In this document: positions 18,263 through 30,200 of the stretch, piece after piece
Layout of the letters: every line of letters begins with the position of its first letter
Numbering within the stretch: position 1 is the stretch's first letter
NCBI GenBank assembly: GCA_946902985.2
Contig: OX336390.1
Span: 528,878,861-528,942,860, forward strand
Source: Meconema thalassinum
Taxonomy: Eukaryota; Arthropoda; Insecta; Orthoptera; Tettigoniidae
Length of the DNA: 64,000 bases
Direction of reading: 5' to 3'
Translations under genes and position numbers: made by a program
Notes under the pieces: model-generated
What the model saw: the letters and a program-made list of their open reading frames with translations, nothing else
The model's database searches: none
What the model was told of the DNA's origin: nothing

Positions 18263-21200
18263 CATGGGCGCCCATAGGATTATTTCCAGAGGGGGGCCAA
18301 GTAAATATTTTCGTTTCATTACCTACCTGTCACCCCCCCCCCCCCCCACACACCTTTTTATATTCAATAATTGGCATTGTTGTAAATGTAAACAGGTTTA
18401 AACTTGTACTTGACTCTGAGTGAAATTCCGGGTTATGTAATAATGTGTCATTAGGCGAATGTGTATAAGTAATGTTATTTCAGAGTACCGATAGCGAAGT
18501 TTTGAGATGAGTGCCCCGGAACATGAAACATGATACGAACGTGGTATTTCACTGAAGGTAGTGTTAAAAATATCGTAGGCCTACTAGGGATAGCTGCTGT
18601 CAGCGTCGGCAATCAAATTTCGAATATTTAGGTAACCAGTCGTCATCGTGGAGCTTAAATTGAGGTACTCAACTACACAGATGGGCTTAAAGATCAAATT
18701 ACTACATTCTGTCCTTTCTTACAATGCATGCCACGATGGATTTACGTTGCTGCCCCCGACTTGGAATATGCAGATTTATTAAAGTTGTAACCTTCCCCGG
18801 TCACAAGGGATCGAACCCTTACTTTCGGGACGTACGATTTTCATAATCGTCCTCATATTTTTATTTGATGCCTTATTATATTTTATAATTATGTAATGAA
18901 GTGTATAATATCATGTGATTTATTTCCGATTAATTTGTTTAGGTTTTAAGGGATTGTAATTGGCAGGATCTGAGTCTAGTTATATGTGAATATTTTAACA
19001 TTGGAATAATCTTCAGTCAGAGAGTCTGGAATTGTGTGCAAGAACCAGGAAGTAGGCTTGTTGTCGCCTGGGTTTTTCTCTCGCAAGCTCAAGTGCATGA
19101 TCACTCATGCAGGTTGGAGGCTTGGCAACCCTGTGATAGGGGTGTGTCTAGGGTATTTTGAAGACCAAGAAGGAACTCCTTATATGGTAATGTTTTGTTT
19201 TGATTGGCTGGACCCGTGAGGGAAGCCAGGTAGGCCAGTGATTTGTGGAGGGGAGATGAATGTTATTAGACTTGACGAAGCTGTGAGGGCGACTCATTCT
19301 TAGGACTCCGTGGGGAGTAGTAATCATTCTTTGGACCGCGTGTAGGGAGGTGTACGCATCCTTTCGACTCCGTGTGGAATGGTTCGTACTCTTGGTAAGA
19401 CTCCGTGAGGGAGTGGAACTTGTATTTTGGACTTGTGTGTTTTTGGTGGAGAAGGAAGTTATTTCAGACGATCACAAGTTGGTGTTCGATGTGCAATTAC
19501 TGAGTTGCTGGCTATACATTCTCAAGGGAATTATGAGCCTAGTTTCAAACAAATAGTCTAGATTGTTTGTCTCGAATCGCATGAAGTATTGTAAACTAAC
19601 GTCTGTATACCGAAATTCTGAGACCATAGAGGTAAATTGTTATACGACAAATACTAGTAAAATATGCTATGTATTAGTAAACTCAGGAGCGGACTAGATG
19701 CGATAATCCAACACACGGATTTAAAGCATCTTTGTATAATCAGACCCATGAAACTAGATAAATCGTTGGATGCTGACCATCAAAGTAATAATGTACATAA
19801 TATTCACAGTTGAGAGGCTTGCGTGTGAAATATATAGTAATTGTGCTGCGAGTAAGTAGGAGTGATTCTCTGGGAGCAACTAACCCCCGAATCAGTAGAG
19901 TTAAGTCGTCACTGCTGAAGTCAACGCCTGTACGTACCAGTCACCCCATCAATATGTCATAAGTGTGCCTGTGTGAATATGATAGTGAGTTTTAGATAGT
20001 CTGTACGACGAGGATCCTGCGAAGTGTATTTCATGTCTGGTATCAGAATATATTGTAAATTTTACCAAATATATAGTGCTTTTATGTATGAGGTAACCAG
20101 TGTAGTTAAGAGTGAATGTTTATTGCTGTTGCTCATACCGTACAGGTGTTTAACCCTCACGCAACCCGTGAAGCCGAGCAGTTACAAAGTTTCCATAACA
20201 TATGAGGCTGTTTCTTCGCCTGAGTGTGTATTTAACTATGAGTGGCATGCACTATAAATATGCGTTTGCTAAAATTACAAATTTAAATAATAATACAAAG
20301 AATGTACATTAAATTTTAATCTTATATCATACACAATCAATGTGCAAAAACAATTATTTAAATACCGGTAACAAGTTTGGAATTTCCTCATTGGTACAAT
20401 TTCACATTCAAGTCAGGTCAACAGCAAGAACACCAAGGTGACTAAGACGATCCTTTTATTTATGTCTTTAAATAATCAACAATGCCAAAGTACGGTATAT
20501 TCTCTTGTGGATGGCTTTAAATTAAATCAACTTGACGTTTAATGACCAAGCAGTTTTGTACAGTTTTCCAGAAATTTTTCCGTCCCTTGGCAGTTGCAAG
20601 TTTGTCCCCTTGTCAATACGGGTCTGAATACAGTAAATTATCCAATATTGTAAGCTATTGTAAGCACGACCTTACAGGACCAGTGTTTTACTAGTCAGCA
20701 TAGAAAAGCTTATTTTAGGGGTTAAGAAACGCTAGCGATGTTGCAATGTCTAAAAATATCTCCAGAACGTGCTTTTCATATCGACACTGCCGTAGTGAGG
20801 TGGCAAAAGTAGTAGCCACTCAAGATAGTGATGGGGAAACACACGGTATTTAACACTAGGCATAACCGTATTGAAATTTGGACCTTACCTAGATGTTAGG
20901 CCCCTTTAAACATCAATTATCATCATCATCATCATCCATTGGTGACAAGAGTGCATGGCATCATTAGAACCTTATTTTTATTTAAAAATTGTAAATACAT
21001 ATTACGTCAGCAACATTGCAGACTTTTGTTGTTGTAACAGTTGTCAGTTGACTATTTGCAACTTCCATTTAAGAAATAAACTGGTGTGACAATGAACAAT
21101 CTTATTTCAACATTCTCGGAAATCCAGTCCCCCTAAGGGCGTCCACGATATTGACCCATGCATGAGTACCAAATGGCCGAACAGACCCACTTAAAGCTTG

Positions 21201-22116
21201 AATATTCTAAGAACAATTCTTAGTGAGCACCCACAAACTGAGAGTAATCAACATGCACAATTTCAGTTTCATAACCCTTGTGGTTACAAAGATACGATGA
21301 TTAACGAGTGAGTACCTCCTTTTTGGATTATATATAAGATAAGATTGCATTACTTACCTTTAAATGAAATATAAATCCATTCGTAGACGAAGCACACAAA
21401 ATTAATAAATACTACTGTCAGCACACAGACACAGTCTAGGCGGCCATTCATAGTGAACACAATACACACGAATGGAATGTAGGCTACGCGCATATAAATT
21501 ACAATATTACTTTGTAATATTACTCAAGTGTCTAATTTAAAGCGAAAGCGCACCAGAACTATTGCATAACTGACATAATATGTAGGACGATTTTAACCTT
21601 CCGGTGGGTGCTACTGATCTTATCTCATATTCGTCAACATATTCGTCAACTACCTTTCAGTAGTTACGTCTTTCCACATGACATTCAAGTCCATATCGGC
21701 CAGTTTGTCAATGACCCTTCTACACATTTGCTGTTGTTGCAAAAGTGATATGCGAGGCAAATTGCGCCTGATCGAGCACCATTACGTAATAGACTATGTA
21801 GAGAACGAATGAGTGTTTCACTAATTGAAGCAAACCTATTCTTCAGCAAATATTGTAATTTTTAAAAATTCAGATTTCTGACGTGTGCCAGACAGGCTTA
21901 ATGCTTCCACTGCCATTATACAGTATTTAATGTTTGGCCTGTCGGAATGTTAAATATCTGAAGTATTTATATTTAGTACAAATTAATTAGAATACTGTAA
22001 GCACTTTTGCAAAAAAAATAAAGTATGTTCTCAGTCTGATTTTCACATCGTTTTATTTTTCAAGGATCCAGGGGGGGGCCATGGCCCCCCCCTGCCCCCC
22101 CGTATGGGCGCCCATG
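18263..22116. mobile_element. 3.85-kb DNA transposon, 8-bp target duplication, no transposase seen
   Basis: CCATTTAG flanks the element on both sides (18255-18262 and 22117-22124). The ends are short inverted repeats: CATGGGCGCCCATA at 18263 and its complement ending at 22116, each next to G- or C-rich tracts (aggggggcc; ggggggggcc...cccccccc). An 8-bp duplication suits hAT-, P- or Merlin-type insertion. Inside I find no transposase domain; the open frames are short and unrecognised. There is a C run near 18331-18347 and an ATC repeat at 20918-20936. Confidence 0.7.
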
Positions 22117-22159
22117 CCATTTAGTGCCACTTCTAGTTAGGTATTTAATTACCAGTAAC

Positions 22160-22300
22160 TATATATATACCGTATACTAGCAGTATCGCCCGGCTTCGCC
22201 CGGTGGATTTATTTGTTTTATGGATGATAATGAATACTACTACAGAACTGGCACATGATACTTCAACTAACAGAAAAAAATATTTTAAAAATATAACATT
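22160..22300. repeat. Repeat end with cccggcttcgcccgg motif
   Basis: 22175-22205 (actagcagtatcgcccggc then ttcgcccgg) has the look of a widespread arthropod retroelement terminus. A matching opposite end type (cacacaccatctcattttt) is seen at 58141-58165. The class is not assigned. Confidence 0.35.
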
Positions 22301-22363
22301 GGTGGTGGTGGTGGTGGTGGTGGTGGTGGTGGTGGTGGTGGTGGTGGTGGTGGTGGTGGTGGT
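22301..22363 (+). repeat. GGT trinucleotide microsatellite
   Basis: About 21 uninterrupted ggt units. A valine-rich open frame across it is an artefact of the repeat. Confidence 0.95.
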
Positions 22364-23085
22364 TGTAGTGGGGGTGATAAGTAGGTCTAGGCCTAGTAGC
22401 CTACAGTATAATGGACGTAAAAATCAGTTCATTTTCCCGTAATGATAATAATGAATAGGGAAAAGCCTATTTTGTAACTACAGCACTCACACATGTAATT
22501 TACAAACAAATTTAAAAAAATGATTGTGAAATAAAAGACAATGCCTAGGGCTTATATCTCATTGGCTGTTAGAAATGTAGAGACCAATAGAGTCGTATTT
22601 AGTCGCTTAGCGCCGTAGGAAAATAATCAGGACACTTTGGAAAACTTCGGCTGTCCCAAGCTACTGAGGTAGCAATAGTATAATTTATCGCCACATAGCG
22701 CTCAACGATAAGGTTTGGAATAAATGAAGGTAAATTTGAAAGCACCAACGCTTATTGCAGCTGGTAATCTCAGTGTACTGCACCAACACCATTGCACTTA
22801 TACAAAGACATACTATTTGCATGATGATAACTGATTTAAGGGGCCTAAGAGATCCTATTGCACTAATAATAATAATAATAATAGTAATAATAATATCGTA
22901 TGGCCTACGTGCCGGGTGCAAGCTTTGTTAATTGACACCCAGAGGGCAGCTTGCATGTCGAATTTCATCGTTCCTTTGAACGCTATGAAAGTCAAGGAGG
23001 TTAGATATCTATCGACTGGCCCCTTTAGACTGGTCCGTGGCCAAAAGACTTAACAGTATGGGAGTGGTTCTTTTTTTGAACCCGA
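22364..23085. other. Intronic stretch, AAT microsatellite and SINE-like scrap
   Basis: 22865-22895 is an AAT-type repeat, followed by cgtatggcctacgtgccggg and gacacccagagg, which resembles the 3' part of a tRNA-derived SINE in reverse. Nothing else is recognised. Confidence 0.4.
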
Positions 23086-23091
23086 CAGTAC

Positions 23092-23345
23092 ATTCTAACA
23101 AAACACAAGAGATAGGTTGGTAGAACCCATACTAAGAAACCCAGGAATAGCAAGCTTAGTTATGGAAGGAAGGGTTGAGGACAAGAACTGTAGGGGTAGA
23201 CCAAGGTTAGAATATGTTAAACAGATTGCATCGGATGCAGGGTGTGGTAGCTATGTATAGACGAAACGATTAGCTCAGAACAGGGAGGCATGGAGATCTG
23301 TGTTAAACCAGTCAAAGACTGAAGACTTAAACACACATTACACGC
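23092..23345 (+). pseudogene. LINE ORF2 C-terminal fragment (copy 1)
   Basis: The frame reads DRLVEPILRNPGIASLVMEG, then RVEDKNCRGRPRLEYVKQIA, then KRLAQNREAWRSVLNQSK, with one stop. This is the usual C-terminal tail of LINE reverse transcriptase proteins (an MEGR..G.R.RGRPR...W.....A..R..WR pattern). It is 5' truncated. A closely similar copy in the same orientation lies at 26282-26522. Confidence 0.75.
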
Positions 23346-23614
23346 ACGGTGATGTATATATAAAAATGATTACAATGTACAGTATGCCTTGCCGACCTGG
23401 CTTGGTAAGAATACACCGTAGCTTGCAATAAGTGTCACGTTACACTTTCGCCAAAGCAACAGCTAGCTCTACTGTGAGTGTGATAAATCTAACGTATTGA
23501 TTACTCAGACAAAACACACACTAAAGTATAGTATACTGGGCTACATGGTCACAATACTGCAAGGCTCATAAAGAATCAACAACAACAACAACTAATATTC
23601 ATGAAACATCTCTT

Positions 23615-23990
23615 GGTGTAATGGCTAGTATTCTTGTCGGTCACCTATCAAGTCAGGGTTTGATTCATGGCTCTGCTAACAAATTTAATTCAGGTTTGAG
23701 GGCTACAAATGGGGTACACTCAGCCTTATGAGGCAAAACTGAGATGTGGGGTTAGACTTTTACCTCAGCCATTCTGTGATTTTCCACTTCTACTCCAGGC
23801 AAATACTGGAATATATCTTAACTGAAGGCCTCGGCCGCCTCTCTTCAATCCTCATCAGAATTATAAATACACACACTAATACAGCCAAGACAATCATGCA
23901 GGGTATCAGACAAATTCCACACTCACCAAGTACACGGGGCTATATGACCACGATGTCAAAGTCCCCTCAAATGAAACAAAAACCAAATAA
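23615..23990 (+). mobile_element. tRNA-derived SINE, family B
   Basis: It has an A-box-like ggtgtaatggctagtattc, B-box-like agggtttgattcatggctct, and the family body (gaggcaaaactgaga ... ccacttctactccaggcaaatac). The conserved tail is caccaagtacacggggct ... atgaccacgatgtc. Diverged. Its segment 23747-23767 is repeated in reverse at 24198-24218. Confidence 0.75.
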
Positions 23991-24002
23991 TGAAATATTA
24001 AT

Positions 24003-24203
24003 GTCCGTCTCGTGGTGTAGCGGTTAGTAATCTTGAATGCCACCGCTAGGCTTGGATTTAATTCATGGCTTTGCCAAGAAATTTAATTCAGGTCTGAGTG
24101 CTGGAACGGTGATACACTCAGTCTTGTGTGAAAAGAGAAGGGTTTGATTCCCACTTCAGTCACCTAGAAGTGGGTTTAGATGGTTTCCACTTGTACTTGA
24201 GGT
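24003..24203 (+). mobile_element. SINE family B, 5' part (split by a LINE)
   Basis: Head (tcgtggtgtagcggttagta) and body up to ccacttgtacttgaggt. The rest of the SINE continues at 26137. The repeated acttgtactt(g/c)aggt at 24189-24203 and 26137-26151 is the target duplication of the intervening LINE. Confidence 0.75.
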
Positions 24204-26136
24204 AAAAGTCTAACCCCAGTGGAGCGTTGGAAGAAACATTTCCCTGCACTTCTAAATCGTGCCTCCAATGTTGCCGAGGACTTTCTTCGAAACCTCCCTC
24301 AGCAGCCCCAACAACCATGGATGGCGGTTCCGCCGACATTCCAAGATTTCACCAAAGCGCTCAATCAACTAAAGCCGAGAAAGGCTCCTGGTCCTGATAA
24401 CATTCCTCTGGAGTTGTTACAAAGTAGAGGTATGGCCTTGAAGACTCGACTTTTTACACATCCTGTTAATTTGGGAAACTCGAGAAGTACCTGACGACTT
24501 GAAGAATACTGCCATCATAACTATCTTCAAGAAAGGCGATCGTAGCGTGTGTGGGAACTTTCGTGGTATATCGCTATTATCCATTGCAGGTAAAGTTCGC
24601 AAGAATTCTCCTAAACCGGCTCCAAAGTATCTCGGAGAGGATTTTGCCCGAGTCTCAATGTGGTTTCCGAACCTCCAGGGTCACAACAGACATGATATTC
24701 TGTGCCAGACAACTCCAGGAAAAGTGCAGAGAGCAACAGGAGCCCCTGTATTTAGTTTTCTATGACCTGGAAAAAGCCTTTGATTCAGTACCAAGACCTG
24801 CTATGTGGAAAGTATTAACGCACTTTGGATGTTCTGATCGCTATGTGGAATTAGTTAAAGCTCTTCATGATGGAATGTCTGGGAAGATTTTTCACGGTAA
24901 CTCTGTATCCGATCCATTTCCAATCACTCACGGTTTGAAACAAGGCTGTTGCTTGCTCCAACACTCTTTGCATTGTACATGGCTGCCATGATGCATGAAT
25001 CATCTTCCAACAACCCAGGCATAGAGATTAAGTTTCGCTTCGATGGAGGTCTTTTCAATCTGGCAAGACTTCGTTCACAGAGACATACCCAAGTTACCCG
25101 GGTGGCAGAACTGCAGTATGCCGATGACACCGCATCTCCTGCTCCAACACCTGCAGAGCTTCAACAATCGGTCAATCGCTTTAGCACTGCGTGTGATCTC
25201 TTTGGTCTCACCATCAATGCAAAGAAAACAAAGGTGCTTGCACAATCTGCCCCAGGATTACCTCTTCCTGAGTTCAATATCTCCATCTTAGACTCAACAC
25301 TGGAGCAGGTTGATCATTTTTCATATCTTGGACTCTTGGTAGCATCTTGTCTAAACGGTGCACTTGCGAACAGGATGTTGACAAAATAATTGGGGCTGCC
25401 CATGCAGCATTTGGCCGTTGAATGCACAGAGTCTTCATGAATAAAGACCTAAAGATGCATACCAAACTCATGGTGTACAAAGCTGTCGTCATCTCAACGC
25501 TACTGTATGGCTGTGAAACTTGGACACTCTGTCGCCGTGATATCAAGAAACTTGAGCGTTTCTACCAACAAAAGATGAGATACATCTTGAATATCAAGTG
25601 GGATGACTACGTGACCAACACTGCAGTTCTCGAGAGAGCGCATCTCAATAGCATTGAGACAACTATCATCGCTCATCAACTGAGATGGTTAGGCCATGTT
25701 CACCGTATGAGTGATACCAGGCTTCCACGTCAATTCCTTTAGGTGAACTTTGCTCCGGCACTAGACCTCATGGGGCCCCTTTGAAGCGTTTTAAAGACCA
25801 GTTAAAACACATCATGACGACAACTGGTATAGACATCCACTCATGGGAAACATCTGCTGCGGACCATTTACTGTGGCGGAACACTACATCGACGGCTGTC
25901 AACTTCTTTGAGGAAGAACGTCGCAGACATGAAGATGCCAAGCGACAAGCAAGAAAGCTCCGTCAATTGCAACCCCGCCCTCCCCCGACCAATGAGTGCA
26001 ATTTATGTAGGTGCATGTTTTATGCCAGGATTGGCCTGTTTAGTCATCAGAAGCACATCCACAAGTTGGTCTGAAAATCTCTATGCAGAAAGAAGTATGT
26101 TTACTCGGAATCGAGTTACAGCCGACGACGACGACT
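24204..26136 (+). mobile_element. 5'-truncated LINE inserted in a SINE
   Basis: The insertion is bounded by a 15-bp duplication with one mismatch. It contains only the C-terminal half of a reverse transcriptase ORF, so it is 5' truncated as usual for target-primed insertion. The first bases after the left duplication (to 24218) are a reverse copy of the SINE at 23747-23767. Confidence 0.75.
24219..26074 (+). pseudogene. LINE reverse transcriptase, degraded
   Basis: The protein is broken into five or more frames but in the correct order. First KAPGPDNIPLELL, then the AIITIFKKGD...NFRGISLLSIAGK block. Next is ESQCGFR...TDMIF with motif A FYDLEKAFDSV (near 24760), then motif B HGLKQGC (near 24930) and motif C YADD (near 25118). 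After these come GLTINAKKTKV, the CETWTLCRRDIKKLERFYQQ and RWLGHVHRM connection blocks. The C-terminal zinc-finger-like CNLCRC...H...H follows near 26000-26065. In life it would copy LINE RNA at a nicked target. The endonuclease domain is missing. Clade not assigned. Confidence 0.88.
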
Positions 26137-26265
26137 ACTTGTACTTCAGGTGAATGCTGGGATGGTTCCTAAATTAAGGCCACGGCAGCCTCCTTTCCAA
26201 TCCTCATTTTGAATTACAAGTACACACACTCTTACTGCCATTACATTAGCACTGGTTATTAAGTT
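26137..26265 (+). mobile_element. SINE family B, 3' part
   Basis: Continues the SINE interrupted at 24203: aatgctgggatggttcct, ccacggcagcctcctttcc, then tacacacactcttactgcc. It is truncated before the usual tail. Confidence 0.7.
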
Positions 26266-26281
26266 TTTTAGCATATTCTAA

Positions 26282-26522
26282 CAAAAACGCAAGAGATAGG
26301 TTGGTAGAACACATACTAAGAAACCCAGGAATAGCAAGCTTAGTTATGGAAGGAAGGGTTGAGGACAAGAACTGTAGGGGTAGACCAAGGTTAGAATATG
26401 TTAAACAGATTGCTTTGATATAGGGGTATGGTAGCTATGTAGAGATGAAACGATTAGCTCAGGGTAGGGAGGTATGGAGAAGTGCATTAAAACAATCAAA
26501 GACTAAAGACTTAAACAGTATA
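26282..26522 (+). pseudogene. LINE ORF2 C-terminal fragment (copy 2)
   Basis: Same family as 23092-23345: DRLVEHILRNPGIASLVMEG, RGRPRLEYVKQIA, KRLAQGREVWRSALKQSK. One frame change separates the two halves. Confidence 0.75.
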
Positions 26523-26949
26523 AAATGTTTTACACTCACCTGTATCAGGATTCGCTTATCCATGGAAGTAAACATTAGCTTGTTAGCGAAGCCACCAATA
26601 TTAGGAAAGGCAATGCCTAGAGTGCCAAATTTTAACATGTAGGTGATTAACTGCAGAAGATGTAAAAACATTTGTATTCAACACACGGGGTGGGGGGTCA
26701 TGACACAAATGCCCCTTAACCTGAATGCACTTACATAAATGACAGAAATATTTCGTTAACAAGCCTGGATCCCTTACAAGACTGAACTGCTGCGAAGTCT
26801 CTATCATGCTCACTTGCACTTATGATGACTTTGCTGTAATTTAATCTGCTTCCGCTTGTCGCCAATCTGTTTACAGTGACTTTTAGTAGCAGCAAATAAG
26901 ATACAAAGAGAGAAAATGGAACACTTTATGCTATATTTGATAACAGTTT
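26523..26949. other. Intronic stretch, nothing recognised
   Basis: No coding pattern, tandem repeat or SINE box found on either strand. Confidence 0.5.
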
Positions 26950-27175
26950 AGCAGCCCCTGTGGTGTAGGGGTAGCGCGCCTGCCTCTCACCCGGAGACCC
27001 CGGGTTTGATTCCCGGCTCTGTCAGGGGATTTTAGAAACTGACGTGAGGACTGGAACAGGGTGCACTCAGCCTCGTGAGGCAAAACAGGGAAGAGGTGGG
27101 GTTTAGTTCACACATTAACCAACATGGACGGGTTTTTCGTTGGTTTCACACGTTTACTCTAGACAAATACTTGTT
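26950..27175 (+). mobile_element. tRNA-derived SINE, family A head on B-like body
   Basis: A box tggtgtaggggtagcgcgcc and B box gggtttgattcccgg, followed by the body aactgacgtgaggactgg ... cactcagcctcgtgaggc. After that it looks like family B (gaggcaaaacagggaagag; cacgtttactctagacaaat). Confidence 0.75.
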
Positions 27176-28737
27176 GTTATTCCTAGGGGCAACACTAGCT
27201 CTTTCACAAAACTGACCTAATGTATTAAGGTATAGCCTGGTCTTTAAACCACTGTTTGCAAGCATATAGGGTGTATGATCCCTAATTAGCAGTTAGCACA
27301 GCGGTTTCTCATACTTTTAAAACCATTACTTTAAAATTGTTTATTACTAAATCATACCATTGTCTCTTAGACAGACTTTGCTTTTTCTTTTACCTTTTTT
27401 TTTTGTTTTTGTTTTTTTCCTTAGATGAACTTATTAAACTTTTAAGGCCGAGGATCTAGATAGGCAATCTCTACTCTCTACCATTTTCATTACATAGTTC
27501 TATCACTTGAGTTAGCTCACACAAACATCTTTATTTAACATGTTAATTTATAACATAGCCTGCTGTTCCATGTCATAGCTTTATGACATGAAAAAGAACC
27601 TTTCACTAACTACACTTGTGGAAGCTAAAATTTGTAGGTTAGTTTGATTACGCTATATTAGTTCCAACGTTCACTAAGTACTAGCTTCGATGGCATTTAG
27701 TAACCACGTCCACAGCTAGGTGTTGTGTTTGATAGCATTTGATAGCAAAATTAGGAACTACTTGAAAATATTATTCGTCTGCGGTCCTTTTACCTGAATC
27801 ACAGATAACACGCACTAATACAACCATTACAATTAACACCGGTTTTCAGACAAATTCTACACACACTGAAAGTATAGGGGGCTACATGACTGCGTTGTAA
27901 CAGCCTCTAATTACCCTGTTGTCATTGCTCTGTACCAGCAATTAATATAACATTCTTATAACAGTTTTAGACCTATATATTTATGGTTTTCACTATACCT
28001 AAGGTTAGATTGGGGTGTTGGATAGGTTGCTTATGTCTTAACTAAGCATAAGAGTTTGATTTACTCTTGGCTAATATATTATAGATTTTGAAATTAATTC
28101 TTACACTCATAGTACCTAGTATATAGATATATATATATTTTACTGTCTACCCAGCGTAAGCTTGAAAAGCACTTTGGCACCAGGCTATTTTTCATCATGA
28201 TGAATAAATAATTTTGTACAGAAACCTGCTTGAGATGTCCTTTTCAGAATGGAGAAAACCACATTAAAATCCATTCAGTGATTCTCGAGATTACTTGTAA
28301 CATTCAAGAATCGAGGACTTTGTTTTATACTAAGCAGAGATTTTTAGTATAGTTCTCTGTTTTAGCTGTTAGAGCTGGGAAACGAATTAAGACTCAAGTG
28401 CATTAGCCTCTCAATGTTTACAATGTGGTGATGTACCTATAAATCTTTTGGATCATGCTAATAAAGTATTATTGCAAAGCTAAACAACGTTTGACAGCCT
28501 GTGATGTATAAATTATCATTTGCAAATTACCATTCACGTTGTTGTTGCGGGTGTAATGGAGAGGAAAAAGCAACAACAACATCCTCAACAGAGGGAAAAG
28601 ATCAAAACTATTTACCATTGACTGAAACGGAGTTGCCAAACCTATAAAAAAAACTGTCAGTATGATGTTTACACTACAAAGGTTACAATTGTTTTGGTGA
28701 TGAAATGACTTACCATAAGCTTATATATTGGCTTTTA
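27176..28737. other. Intronic stretch with a SINE tail scrap
   Basis: 27805-27900 carries the SINE tail (cacactaatacaaccatta, gacaaattctacacac, ggggctacatgactgcg). The rest is AT-rich and unrecognised. Confidence 0.5.
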
Positions 28738-30200
28738 GGTAGATTTCATTAGAAAGCTAACTATTGCAAAGGGTCCCATGTTTCGACTTCCGGAAAATTT
28801 CGACATATCTTCGCGTTTCACATCCCCGAGACCCCGAAACCACCGTCAGTTCAAAAGTTTATATATAATTTGTATATATATATATGTATATATGTATATC
28901 AGTTTCTTGTGGACACGATAACTGCCGTAATTTTGCACCAATCACTTTGAATTTTTTACATAATATGTATCCCTATAAAATCTCGGTCGAGTTCGTTAAT
29001 GGGCAAAATCGGTCGAAGGGGGGTGAAAATGGGGGGCTTTTTTTCGAAAAATTGAAATTTCGCTATAACTCTCTTAATACGTGAAATATCGAATCCATTC
29101 TAAGTTCATAATATGTGTCGGATAAGTGCCAACAATTTATGTCAAATAAGTTTTTTGATAGCACCAACCATTGGCCAAAGGGGTGGAAAAAAGTGGTTTT
29201 TTCGGGAAACATTAATCATATCTCTCTTAATAGGCACAATATCAAATCCGTACAAAATGGACAATATTCCCCTAATAATTACCTAAAACTTTTGTCTGAA
29301 AGAATTTTTGATATGACCCACCATTACGCCAAGGGATGAGAAAAATGATTTCGGAATTATAAGAAAATGCCAAGAGCTATCAGAGGTTGCCATGGCAACA
29401 CTACTAAATTAATGAGGGATGAGCCGTTGCCATGACAACGCACTTGCACGAGAACAGATTCAGTATTTCCATCTGACTAAGCCGGCCCCGTGGTGTTGGG
29501 GTAGCGCGCCTGCCTCTCACCCGGAGGCCCCGGGTTCGATCCCCGGCTCCGTCAGGGATTTTAAAACTGACGTGAGGGTTGGAACGGGGTGCACTCAGCC
29601 TCGTGAGGACAATTGAGTAGCTGTCTGACAGTGAGACAGCACCCCGATCACGAATACCAATATTAACGGCCGAGGGGACCCGACGCGCTGATCACGCGTC
29701 ACCCCAATATCTGCAGGCCAAATGGCTGGGCAGCGGTCGCTTGGTCGGCCTTAGCCCGTCATGGGCTGGATGGTGCCAGGGGTTGACTTTGACATCTGAC
29801 TAAGTGGGAAGCGGCTTCGGTGACGTAACTGGTAGCATGCAGAATGTCTATGCCCAAGGTCGCGGTTTCAAAGCCGGCCGAAGTCGTCGGAATTTCTAAG
29901 AGCGCTAAAATCCCTCAGTATGCTTTCCTTTGGAGGGGAAGTTCCAACGTTCGTTACGAGTTGCTGGTTGGGGTGGCATCTAGTAACCAAGTTCACAGCT
30001 AGGTGTCATTGACGGTAGTACCTGGTAGCAACATTAGGAACTACTGCTTGAAATTGACCATCTGCAGTCCTTACCTGAATTACAGACTAATACATCCATT
30101 ACAATTCACACCGTTTATCAGACAGATTCTACACTCACCCAAAGTACACGGGGTTAGATGACCGCGTTGTCGCAGCCCCTAAACTGAGGAACCAACCAGA
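28738..30200 (+). repeat. 1.1-kb tandem unit, copy 1 (with SINE insertion)
   Basis: Starts ggtagatttcattag, contains gtttcgacttccgg, a TA-rich microsatellite (28870-28900) and cagtttcttgtggacacg. It then has a tRNA-like segment (agcggcttcggtgacgtaac ... tcaaagccggccgaag) and the SINE-type tail tacacggggttagatgaccg. With the SINE removed its length is about 1,140 bp. Confidence 0.85.
29482..29792 (+). mobile_element. tRNA-derived SINE, family A, complete
   Basis: Flanked by a 12-bp duplication CATCTGACTAAG (29470-29481 and 29793-29804). It has A box tggtgttggggtagcgcgcc and B box gggttcgatccccgg. The conserved body includes cactcagcctcgtgagg, attaacggccgagggga and gcaggccaaatggctgggc. The other two tandem units show the uninterrupted site, so this insertion is young relative to the array. 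Confidence 0.92.

Noticed and set aside
18786..18870. tRNA-like pattern on the minus strand (aagggttcgatccctt with a 5-bp anticodon-type stem)
   Set aside because: No D arm, no paired acceptor stem, and base 33 is not T; at most a pseudo-tRNA scrap.
22203..22442. 79-codon frame with a long valine run
   Set aside because: It is only the GGT microsatellite read in one frame.
26950..27020. tRNA genes suggested by A- and B-box-like sequences (also at 29482, 46908, 47676 and 49597)
   Set aside because: Acceptor stems do not close and each is followed by a conserved non-tRNA body; they are SINE heads.
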